A stretch of 64,000 nucleotides of DNA from Chlorops oryzae (lineage: Eukaryota > Arthropoda > Insecta > Diptera > Chloropidae): NCBI GenBank assembly GCA_020466095.1, contig CM035806.1, positions 139,052,475 through 139,116,474 of the forward strand. The letters run 5' to 3'. Of this stretch, positions 46,111-56,001 are shown one piece after another (the stretch's first letter is position 1; each line of letters opens with the position of its first letter). A model generated the notes under the pieces. The model saw only the letters and a program-made list of their open reading frames with translations, was not told the DNA's origin and did not search any database. Both the position numbers and the translations under genes were made by a program.

Positions 46111-46123
46111 CCAATCACGTCGG
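46111..46123. promoter_or_regulatory. CCAAT box abutting CACGT, Pdi promoter
   Basis: CCAATCACGTCGGC on the plus strand, about 150 bp upstream of the Pdi ATG. It contains the NF-Y and bZIP half sites of an ER-stress element, but with no spacer instead of the classical nine bases. Confidence 0.35.
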
Positions 46124-46380
46124 CTAATCGCAATTTACATTGTCTGCTTCTACATCAGGGTAATTATGGCCAGCAATTTTTGTTTACTGGAGTGAACGTG
46201 CGAGTTGGGGAGGGAGTAAAGAAAAGTTTCTCGTTTTAGAATTTCTCGAACCGGGCAATTCCGTTTTTTTCTCTTTCATTGTGTCAAATCTGAAGTTGAC
46301 TGCGAGCAAAAACAAAAATAGATAAGAAAATAAAAATTGCTAGGCAACTTTTTATACGTGTAAAAGCAAGTGCAACTAAT

Positions 46381-46914
46381 AGGCTGTTTCCACTGCGTAC
46401 TTATCTCATATTTTGTACTTATCTCGTTAAAGTGTACTTACAGATGTACTTACCTATACAAAATCTGACAGTCGATAAGTACACTTTAACTGCAAAGTAC
46501 AAAACAAAGTACGAAATTGCGCATAGTTGCATTCGGAATATGTAAGGAATATCGATAGTTTTCTGAAAATTGCAACACTGATTGCTACGAATGACAGGAG
46601 AAATAGAAGGCGATTCAATATTTTTGTTTTGCGTTCTTCATCCGCTTCATTTTCAGCCATGGTTATCATAACCTGCGTACGATTCCTAATCATACTCGCT
46701 TCATAATTCATTAAAACGCCGCAAATATCATTAATACTCATTTTAATAAATGTCTTTTTAATTTAAAATTTTTTCTTTTCCATGATCACTCAATCGGATT
46801 TTTCGTCAGCTGTCGTTTGACAGATGTAAGTACGAAATTGCAGTGGAAACACCCATACTTACAGAATGTACTTAGCGCTAAGTACAGGCGGTAAGTACGC
46901 AGTGGAAATAGCCT
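46381..46914 (-). mobile_element. 534-bp TIR element with AGGCTGTTTCCACTGCGTAC ends
   Basis: AGGCTGTTTCCACTGCGTAC at the left and its inverse, with one mismatch, at the right. GTACTTA motifs are repeated at both subtermini. Inside, on the minus strand (46741-46454), an open frame MSINDICGVLMNYEASMIRN precedes a TATCGATA at 46550-46557. The size and position recall the first exon of PIF/Harbinger-like proteins in the 50.6-53.4 kb elements, but similarity is weak. Confidence 0.78.
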
Positions 46915-47160
46915 ATAAATTCGAGAATTTGATAACAGTTGCCGGCAATAATTGTCCTAATGTAAAAGCAGACATTGAAAGATATTTTCGTTTGAAATTC
47001 TTTCGTCGAAAAGAAAAAGAAGCACAGATTGTTCCGGAGCATTTAACAAACAATCATCTCTTTTCTTCGCACGCCTTCCTTCACTTACTTAATTATTTCA
47101 AAACATTGTTCGTGCGTCTGGCTCTCGAGTATGGAAGCAAAAGATGCGTATAGTTAAGGT

Positions 47161-48632
47161 AGTATTACCAAAGAGTATAAATAGTAAAGAGGTAACAAAA
47201 GTCTCTTTCACTCAATTCGCTTTAAAAATTTCGTGCGATGGATATGGGCTACTTCAAGGCCAGACAAAATTCTGCCTTGGCCAATTAGAGAATATGAGAT
47301 GATACGAAATTCATTCATAAAATAGGCACGCGTAATTATGCTTAGTGACGAAGCAAAAATAGAATTGAAAACGAAGAAAAAAATGATTTTCTCCCTTTCT
47401 CGTTTCTCCTCAATTGACTATGGCTAGGATTTTGAATTTTTGCATATATCGGGAAAAGTGATGTGCGATTATGGCAATACAGCAGAGGATAAAAAATTTG
47501 AAGTAGTAATTTTAGAATGAATTTTGTATTTATTTATCGAAGTATTTCAAATTATTTAATTTTTTTGCTTTAAATATTAGTTGAAATTATTAATGTAACA
47601 TAAATAAGAAAATTGAATTGAAAATCGAATAAATCCAATATATGTATACTTAAAACTTCATAAAGAAGTGCCAATGATTTGTTGGCTTCTACTGTATTCG
47701 CTTCAGAACTTTGAAGGAACGACAAAATTTCATTTTTTTTTTTCCTTTTTGGGAATTTTTTAGCCTCTTAAACATTTAATTGGAAAAAAACAATGGAGCA
47801 GATGTAGTTTTCCACCTCCTCTCCGATTTTATTTGTTTTTTGCATACTCCTAAAATAGAGGGCCCCGAGCTCAAATCTTCAATCAAAATTTTCGGAAAGA
47901 CCGCTTTGGCCGCAGGCGAAAAGTTGTCTATAAGAGACAGACTTAATACTTTACGGTATTGTGATGAGGGGGCTCGATCAGAAAAATAATGCCGAACGAA
48001 AATATGTAGACACACACCCATCGACTTAAAAATTTTATCATATCTTTTTAGGGACCTTGAATGTCAAGATTGGCAGAACTATGGACTCATTAGATTTCTC
48101 TCATAAAAATACCTTCCTTTTGAAAAGTAAAAAAAAATTTTTTTAAGTCTTTTACGAAAACAAAATCAAAAAAATTAAGAAAAAAATTAAAAATATAAAA
48201 AAAAAATTTAACAAATTTTCCTCAGTTCATCAATTGAAAATAACATGCACGCTTCGAATTCAGAACTTTCAATTTCTTTTTGACTTCAAAAGTCCACAAA
48301 ACGCGATATCAAAACTCACACACAAAAAGCACACGCAAAATTTCACACACATGATGAAATTTTTCGACTGCTCTAAGAAGCCAAAAATGAAAAGGACAAA
48401 GCAAATTAAAAAGTAGAAACCGGTTTAAGTTACATATATCAAATGAGAGTGAAGAAACGGCGAAAAAGTACTATAGGAGGAAAGGAGATGTAAAATATAC
48501 GGCCTGCTGTGCGAATTTTTCATTCAGTTATTTAGTAGCCCATCTCCTCGCATGATTTTCAAATTGGAAATCACTCAAAGAGCGCGCTGAGACTTTTGTT
48601 ACCTCTTTACTATTTATACTCTTTGGTATTAC
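47161..48632. mobile_element. 1.47-kb TIR element with ~45-bp inverted repeats
   Basis: The left end AGTATTACCAAAGAGTATAA, continuing ATAGTAAAGAGGTAACAAAAGTCTC, is mirrored at 48591-48632. The interior has several short frames (for example 47776-48021 minus) without recognisable transposase motifs. It could be a non-autonomous DNA transposon of unknown superfamily. No unambiguous target duplication is seen. Confidence 0.75.
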
Positions 48633-48785
48633 AGTGTTTGGAATTTAACTATAAATTTGGAATAAAATATATAACATATACATACTTAATAAATAGTTGT
48701 ATTTGATTGGCATATGCAAATAGGAAGTTACACTGTTTGGTATATGAAAAAAATATTGATTTCGTTTTTGTTTGGCTTGATTAAA

Positions 48786-49419
48786 GCTCAGTTATTCTTG
48801 ATTGAAAGTAACTTAACCTAGCTTAACTTATAGAAATCTGTTTTGCACAGATTCTTGTTTTAAGTTTTCAGTATCTGCTCCAATAAAAATATATACTAAA
48901 CATATCAAGTCAGCTGATTAAATAAGTTAAGTAAAGTTACGTTCAATCAAGAGCAGAGGTGCACAAAGGGTAAGCTCCAGGGGTAAAAGAGCGTAAAAGA
49001 GAACATTTTTGCACACGTATAGAAACTGTGAGCGAGAGATGAAAAAGTATAAAACGAGGTCGCAATTAAAGCAAAATGCCACTTGTATTCGAGAAGCGAA
49101 GCGAACAACCGAAGCGAGCAAAAAAACGAAGTCACGTCAATTTTTCAAATCAGTGCTATGACAAACTTTGCAGAGGCAAGGCATGTGTCGCTCTGCTTTA
49201 ATTTTTAAAACTTTTTTCGTATAATTTTTAGTTTTGCCTCAGTTAGAGTGCGTTGAGAGCTCAGTATGCTACAGACTATTGTCGAGGTGGGAGCTATGAC
49301 GCTTGTCGCTTTGTGATTCTCTCGATTTTCTAATTTTATGGCTTTGTTGTACCACTACTATTGCGCATAATGAAAACGGCCTTGTAGTGGTGGTCACCTC
49401 TGATCAAGAGTAACTGAGC
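48786..49419. mobile_element. 634-bp TIR element with GCTCAGTTA ends
   Basis: GCTCAGTTATTCTTGATTG at the left and CTGATCAAGAGTAACTGAGC at the right. A second TCAATCAAGAGCAGAG at 48943-48958 repeats the terminal motif internally. It is followed within 5 bp by the next element. Confidence 0.68.
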
Positions 49420-49423
49420 CTTT

Positions 49424-49647
49424 AAGCGAACCCGACACGGTACTGAATTCCGTACTGAATGCTATATGTGTGTTAGTGAAATAAATGTGTATGCGTCTCA
49501 CAACGACGGAAGCGATTCAGTAAGCAAAATCCAAATCGTTTTGATTTTCCGTATTGAATGGCTGAATTCAGTAACGTGTCGACGCAAACATACTGAACAC
49601 GTACGTATGAATTCAGTAGGCTATTCAGTACCGTGTCGGGTTCGCTT
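49424..49647. mobile_element. 224-bp MITE with AAGCGAACCCGACACGGTAC ends
   Basis: AAGCGAACCCGACACGGTAC at the left, inverted GTACCGTGTCGGGTTCGCTT at the right, perfect over 20 bp. ATTCAGTA and TACTGAAT are repeated inside. No coding content. Confidence 0.85.
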
Positions 49648-50063
49648 TAGACAAATACGTATTAGTAGTAGTTTTTGGGCGAGGGACGTTCGAAGATGTG
49701 GTATAGGAGCGTTTTTCACTCCCTGTGCGTCCCTCGTAAAAAAAAGTCGCCAGTGATTTGTCGCCTAGTTTGAACGACGACTAAATTAATATATAATAAT
49801 ATTAAATAGTTTTTGTTTTTTTGAAATTGCGTTCAATACATTCGGAATATCAATCCTTTTTGAGAGATGCATAAGGAATAATTTTCTTTCATTTCTAACA
49901 TCGTTCCTACGCGCAAGAGCGAAACGTCGAAATATAAATTGTTGAAGCATTTGTTGAACGAAGCAGTTTTTGGCTGTGTGGACACGAACGAAACATGAAA
50001 AGGGAATCTGATAATTTGTTGAACGATGTTGATCATACGTCTAAACGGGCGCTATGTCGAGAG

Positions 50064-50213
50064 TCAGACACACGAACAAATGTTCTGAAACAATTAAGTA
50101 AGTAGAGAAAGACGAGCGAAGAAAAAAGACGGTTGTTTGTTAAATTTTCTGCGCTTCTCTTTCTTTCTCATGCAATCAAATGGAATTGTTCCGAAACATG
50201 TTCGTGTGTCTGA
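50064..50213. mobile_element. 150-bp hairpin MITE
   Basis: CAGACACACGAACAAATGTTCTGAAAC-type left arm (two blocks) is mirrored by GTTCCGAAACATGTTCGTGT with GTCTG at the right, about 30 bp per arm with few mismatches. Confidence 0.78.
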
Positions 50214-50633
50214 GGCGGAAATATCGCACCACTTGTGATGGAGTAGTGCAAATTTTCCTTAGCGGTATTCGTATTTAATGATTCCTTTAAGGATATTCTT
50301 TCTTTTTTCTTAGCAGAAAATATGTCGACCACTACAGGCCAATTCTATAAACAACGAAATAAAAGGTTCCGAATAGTTTAATAGATTGAGCATACCTAAC
50401 AACTCGAATGGAGTTGAAATTTTCTAAACTGCTAAGGGGGCATTTACACATTTGACAATTTTGTAAAATCTACGTCAAAACAATATTCAAAAAGTGTACA
50501 TGTAAGAATTTTTCACATCAAAATCGTTTTTTTGAATCGAAACAACATTTTAAATTTTGAAGTCAAATTTTTTTGATGTCTAACGTCAAAAGTGTAAATG
50601 GGCCCTAACCCGCTAGCGTCTTTTCATAACCCG

Positions 50634-51174
50634 GCATCTCGACACGCAATTTTTCATGGCATGCCATCTGTCAAAGTGTAGATATTGCCAATGGAGACCG
50701 CAAGATGGCAATTTATGTCTTGAAATATTGCTTGCCATAAATTGCTTGCCATGAATTTGGCAATGAGCGCCATTTTGGTTTTTTGACAGCTGAAAATCAT
50801 TATACAGAAAATTTCAAAGTGTGAAGAACTAAAAAAAATGGAGTGGCGTGCATAGGACATTATAAAGTTAATTTTAGAATTCTCCACTATCTTCCCACAA
50901 AATATATGTATGCGTTTCCAAATTGTGCATATCACGTCCTTCTAAAAAACGGGCTCACCCAAAACTTTGGCGTTTTCCTTTTTTCTTCTTCTTCTAATAA
51001 ATCATAAATATTTTTTAAAGCATCGAGTGCGCGTGCGCAACATATTAGCTTGTTCGTCGCCATTTCACATATGTCGATGGCATAACATAAACAAGCCCAC
51101 CCTGGCAATATTGCCAATGTTAAGACATAAATTTGACAGATGGTAGGCCATGAAAAATTGAATGTCGAGACGTA
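50634..51174 (-). mobile_element. PIF/Harbinger-like element with N-terminal coding exon
   Basis: About 40-bp TIRs: ATCTCGACACGCAATTTTTC and GCCATCTGTCAA at the left, mirrored at the right. A minus-strand frame (51066-50938) reads MATNKLICCARALDALKNIY and, after an acidic stretch, KFWVSPFFRRT. The arrangement of short helix, acidic run and R/K-x-W-V-x-P resembles the start of Harbinger (HARBI1-like) nucleases. The rest of the nuclease is missing. Confidence 0.65.
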
Positions 51175-51184
51175 GGGCAACGCT

Positions 51185-53379
51185 GCGCCTCGACGGGCAA
51201 TAATTATTGCTAGCAATCTGTCAAATTGCTTTGCCAGGTAGAGGCAATATTGCCAGGGTGGGATTTTTAAGTTATGCCATCTTCATATTCAAAATGACGT
51301 CGAACAGGCTACTACGCTGCGCACGCGCTCTCGATGCCTTGAAACAACTTTGCGATGAGTGTGACAAAGAAGAAACTCTCTTATTTTTTCTTCTCTGCGA
51401 TATAGGCAGTTCGCAAATTTTTTTTTATTTTTTTTTTTTATTTCAACGTAGTCCTTTTTAATTTCCTTCGCCATTTGAAGCCACGCATTATTTTTTCATA
51501 TCAGTACATTTATATGATGAGGTTTTATAGCCCAAAGACATTCGAACTGTCGGTAAAGAATTATTATCTTATAAATATCGGCGACGCACCAATCCATTTT
51601 GACGATATACACACTTTGAAAAATTCATAGAAATGAAATTCGGCTGTCAAATAGCAAAATGACAGCTCATTGCCAATCTCAAAATTGGCAATCGCAGCGA
51701 AGCAATATTGCTTGCCATATCGTCGTCCCGGAGTTATCTCCTCGTATATCACAAAATCAAAAAATTTGAGATAAGCACGTTTTCCCGTTTACTTTTCCAA
51801 GATCTATCCATCTGTCGAGTCTCCAGGATGCTATACCTTATAGTTTACGAGATATTTGTGAGCTAAATAATTGTATATCCTTTAAAATTATAATTTCTAC
51901 GCGTTATTGCATCGTATTATATATCCATATTTTGTGGATATACTATGATTTATATATGAATTTTGCGCAGTAAAAAGTTGTAACGTTATCTCATCGTATG
52001 TGCAAACAATTTTTTTTTTTTTAAGAAACATTTTTTTATGTTAATTTTAAATAAAAAAAGATTTATTCGTGTGAAAAAAAAAACAAAAGAAGCAAAAAAA
52101 AGCAACACTCCTACAAAAATTTTCATTCTCAAAGTAATGTGGAATGCTTATTATACTTAGAATATAACAAGTTCCATTTCATTAAATTTATAATATAAAA
52201 AGTTATATAATATTAAATTAATAAATTTTGAAAATATTTAACATCTTCTTCTGGAAGATAGCTGAATAGACTCTCAATGTCTTTTTGTTTCTGTGGCGCT
52301 ATTTGTTTTGGGGTTGAAATACTTATTTAAAATGGTTTTGCATTTTCGTGAAAGATTTTTTGTACATTATATTGAATAAATCGTTCTTATTGTATTTAAT
52401 TAATTTATTCTTATTGAAAGGCACTAACTAAAGCTAATGCAGGTAGTTCAGCTCCTTAAAAACAAATGTGGAACGTTCTACCAACAACAATACCCATATC
52501 AATTCCTTATTTGAAGCTTAGTTGCTTACATTACATATAATAATTTAATTTCCCCAACAAAAAAACGAATTCTAATTTTTTTTTTTTAATCTATGGCTGA
52601 GAAGAAGAACGACTTAACTCTACTTTTCTGTTTTTTGAGAAAAATCTATTTGAAAGGTGTAAATGTTTAGGTCACGGGAAAAGAATAAGAAGAGAAATGT
52701 GTATCATTTAAATAGGCACATTTTAAGGTATCAGGTATGACTTTTGAATGCTACCTTTAATGTATAAAAAAATTTCGCTATTTGATGCAGTGGCAAGTCG
52801 TTTTTTCTCAGGAAATGCGGAGTTAAGTCATTTTTTCAACAATAAGATTATGATTTGGACTCCTTTTTTTATTTTTAAATGTAAAAAAGGATACTCAAAT
52901 AAAAATTTCCTATATAAACTCATTAAAAAAAAATTTAGTTATGTCGTTTTTCGTGTAAAAAAAAATAAACAAAAAAAATTTTCAAATCTTTATTAAATCA
53001 TTTGCTCGTATATCCACTTTTCCAGCACAGGTTGCAAAAAAAGTGGCGTATACGATGAATTGTCGAAAATTTCTTGGAATGAAAAAAACCCTATAACTTA
53101 AATAATTTTCCAAGTACTTTAAATTAATGATCAGAAATAATAAAAAGTAAAGCATTTTATATAAGGAAAACAGAATCAACGATTTTCAACGAGCCATTTT
53201 TTTTATATTCCATGTTAAACTTTAAACTTCAATTTCCCAACAAAAGGTTGATTGTGATATACGAGGAGATAACTCCGGGACGACGATATATTGCCATCTT
53301 TTCAAAATGAGCGGTCTCCATTGGCAATATCGCTCAAGTTGACAGATTGCTAGCTATAATTATTGCGCCTGTCGAGGCG
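51185..53379 (+). mobile_element. Second PIF/Harbinger-like element, split by another transposon
   Basis: TIRs GCGCCTCGACGGGCAATAAT and, inverted, ATTATTGCGCCTGTCGAGGC. A plus-strand frame (51294-51461) reads MTSNRLLRCARALDALKQLC, clearly homologous to the frame in the neighbouring element, which lies in the opposite orientation. Between 51720 and 53286 the element is interrupted by a 1.57-kb TIR transposon. Only about 10 bp separates it from the first element, so the two are head-to-head. Confidence 0.68.
51721..53285. mobile_element. 1.57-kb TIR element nested in the PIF-like element
   Basis: Perfect 34-bp inverted termini starting CGTCGTCCCGGAGTTATCTC. AT-rich interior with TTATCTC-type subterminal motifs and one 82-codon unrecognised frame at 52748-52996. 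The host element resumes after it with ATATTGCCAT, so the insertion is younger than its host. Superfamily undetermined. Confidence 0.82.
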
Positions 53380-53785
53380 CCATGTTAAACTGGTGTTTTG
53401 TTGATCGATGTTGACGGACGTGTAAACGGCCGCAATGCCAGCGATTATGAGTGATGCCAAATGCTTCTATATTTTCCCGGTGTACATATCGCAAAAAGTC
53501 GCCATTTCTACTTCTTCTTGTTTAGTAAAAATAATAAATAGATGACATTTTGTAATACAACTATATATAATAATTTTTCAGCATGTGCCGGGGTTATTTT
53601 TGCGTTCTTAAATTATTTCGTTGCGAAAAAAAATGACAAAGAACGCTTTTTTCCGAAATCGTCGCTTTCCCTTTTTCCCTAAGTTGAGAAACATTCTCAT
53701 CATATTGCAACATGGGTCGTTATCTTTTCTTCTGTCATCGCATTTCAAATGAGATTTTGTTTCCGGAAAAGTGTAATAAACACAA

Positions 53786-55076
53786 ATGGTACGGATTGTA
53801 TTCCTACATCCCGATTTAGGTATCGGCGGTGCTGAGCGCTTGGTGGTCGATGCTGCATTAGCCCTAAAGGAGCGGGGCTATGATGTGAGTTTTCTAACAA
53901 ACCATCACGATCCTTCACACTGTTTTAAGGAGACCGCCGATAGTACTTTTCCCGTAGAAGTTGTTGGCGATTGGTTGCCTCGGAGGATATTTGGCCGGTT
54001 CTACGCTTTCTGTGCGTACGTTCGTATGTTATATGCCGCATTATATGTTTCGTTTTGTCTTTCTCGTCGTGAGAAAATCGATATAATATTCTGTGACTTG
54101 ATCTCAATTGGAATTCCAGTTTTGCGTTTGGCAAAATCAAAACCAAAAATCTTATACTATTGCCATTTCCCCGATCAGCTGTTGAGTATACCTGAAGGTG
54201 TGTTGAAACGAATCTATCGATGGCCATTAAACTACTTGGAGGAATACACAATCGGATTGTCGGATAAGATAATGGTGAATTCGAAATTCACACTACGTGT
54301 ATTTCGTGAAACATTTCGCCGTCTGGAGGATGTAATTCCCGAGGTCCTCTATCCATCATTGAATACAAAGTATTTCGATGAAATGCTTTCAAGAGTTCAA
54401 AATCAAAGTTCCAATGAGCAAAGCTTGCGCTGTGACCTACTCAAAGATATTCCACGGAATGCATTTATATTCTTAGATATAAATCGATATGAACGGAAGA
54501 AAAATCATGCACTTGCTATAAAAGCCTTTAGCGTATTGGCGGCAAAATTAATGGCCACGGAGTTGAAGCAATGTCGCTTAGTTGTAGCCGGTGGCTATGA
54601 TAAGCGTGTAGTCGAAAATGTCGAACACTATCTGGAATTAAGGAGTTTAGCCGAAGAGCTTCAAATGCAGGAGCAGATTTTATTATTACGTTCGCCAAAG
54701 GATGATGAGAAATTTCAGTTGCTGTATGCGGCACAATGTTTGCTGTACACGCCCGAAAATGAGCATTTTCGGTATTGTGCCTCTCGAAGGCATGTACATG
54801 TCGAAGCCAATTATTGCCGCGAACAGTGGAGGTCCAATGGAGACTGTTGTCAATAATTCGACGGGATTTCTTTGTGAAAATCGAGAAGAAAACTTCGCGC
54901 ATGCCATGCTACAAGTTTTCAAAGACGAAATGCTACGAGAACGCATGGGTGTGATGGGACGGAAAAGGGTTGAGCAGAAATTTTCGTTCCAGATATTTTG
55001 TGAAAAACTCGACACGATTGTTAGAGAAACATTAGGGTCTGGAAAAGGAACCGTGCCATCCAAGAAGGAGCAATGA
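53786..55076 (+). CDS. Alg2: Alg2, alpha-1,3/1,6-mannosyltransferase, with 1-nt frameshift
   Basis: ALG2 adds the second and third mannoses to Man-GlcNAc2-PP-dolichol on the cytosolic face of the ER, giving Man3GlcNAc2-PP-dolichol for N-glycosylation. It is a GT4 retaining glycosyltransferase. The N-terminus MVRIVFLHPDLGIGGAERLV has the family's GGAE (residues 14-17), later KILYYCHFPDQLLS, the LYPSLNTKYF region and DINRYERKKNHALAIKAF. The GT4 E-x7-E motif NEHFGIVPLE (Glu 326 and 334) is cut by a frameshift: CATTTTCGG at 54764-54772 needs one T fewer. The second frame then runs GMYMSKPIIAANSGGPMETV to a stop at 55074-55076. Corrected length is about 429 residues, normal for fly ALG2. Single coding exon. 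The break is probably a sequence error; a pseudogene is possible but nothing else is damaged. Confidence 0.93.
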
Positions 55077-55231
55077 AATTCAAAAGTGGATAATCCTATG
55101 AAATTTTAACAATTAGAAAGATCATTCAGAAAAACAAAATTCAGTTTCTAAGATATTCAGTGTGATTCAATTAAGCGAAAACGAATGTTATTGGGGGGAA
55201 TAGTTCATAATTCGTTTGTTTTTTCCTAAGT

Positions 55232-55237
55232 AATAAA
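55232..55237 (+). promoter_or_regulatory. Poly(A) signal AATAAA after Alg2
   Basis: AATAAA about 155 bp past the Alg2 stop, followed by T-rich sequence. Confidence 0.6.
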
Positions 55238-55421
55238 ATGTACTACTTTTTTGTATTTTCTTCTTCAACGTTAACTCAAAAATTTATTTGTTGCAATCAA
55301 GAAATACCGTTGTATCCTAAAAAAAAATGCGCTCAAAATTGTTCTTATAAGCGGGTAGTTGTTTCATTTTCGTATCATTGCACTTCATTGTTGAGATCTA
55401 TACTTTTTTCTGCTTGGTCTA

Positions 55422-56001
55422 CAGGGTGGCCCATCTAGCGGTTGCTTTTTGAACTATCGATTATTTCGGCTTTGACAGCTGGAATGATTTTGCCAATGAT
55501 GTCAAATTTTAGTGAAAGGATTCGCGGTTTACGAAATGGTTAATTTGACGGCGAATTTGGTTCCAGCAGGACGCGCCACGTGCCACAAGCCAACGCTACA
55601 GTCGAACTTTTAAGGGTAGTTCGAAAATCGCATAATTAGTCGAAAAGGCAGATGTCAACTGGCCGCCTCGCAGCTGCGAATTTGACGCCGTTGGATTATT
55701 TTTTGGGGAGCCGTACAAGGATAAATGCTACGCCAACCATCCAGAGACATTGACGAACTAAAGCACGAGATTGAAGTCGCCATTGCAGCCATTGAGGGCC
55801 ACACCATTGAAAATGTCATGAAAAATTGGGTCCACAGAATGGGCTACTGCAAAGCCAGCCGGGGCAGCCATATGAATGAAGTGGTCTTCCACTATTAAAC
55901 CGCAATGTTGTGGCTATTTAATAAAAAAAAAAATTTTTTGAAAAATATCCACCTGTCTTTTTTGTAGCTATTTTAAAATGCAACTTTTTCGTGGGCCACC
56001 C
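55422..56001 (+). mobile_element. Mariner-like relic, internally deleted
   Basis: Ends GGGTGGCCCA and, inverted, TGGGCCACCC, next to TA dinucleotides at both sides as expected for Tc1/mariner. The interior retains the transposase C-terminus in broken frames: pieces like KCYANHPETL, AIEGHTIENVMKNWVHRMGY and NEVVFHY, with a degraded form of the DLTPLDYFLWG block just before. Frameshifts and an upstream deletion make it inactive. Confidence 0.85.

Noticed and set aside
54528..55063. Minus-strand frames of about 125 codons over Alg2
   Set aside because: Shadows of the plus-strand gene; no protein similarity and no splice support.
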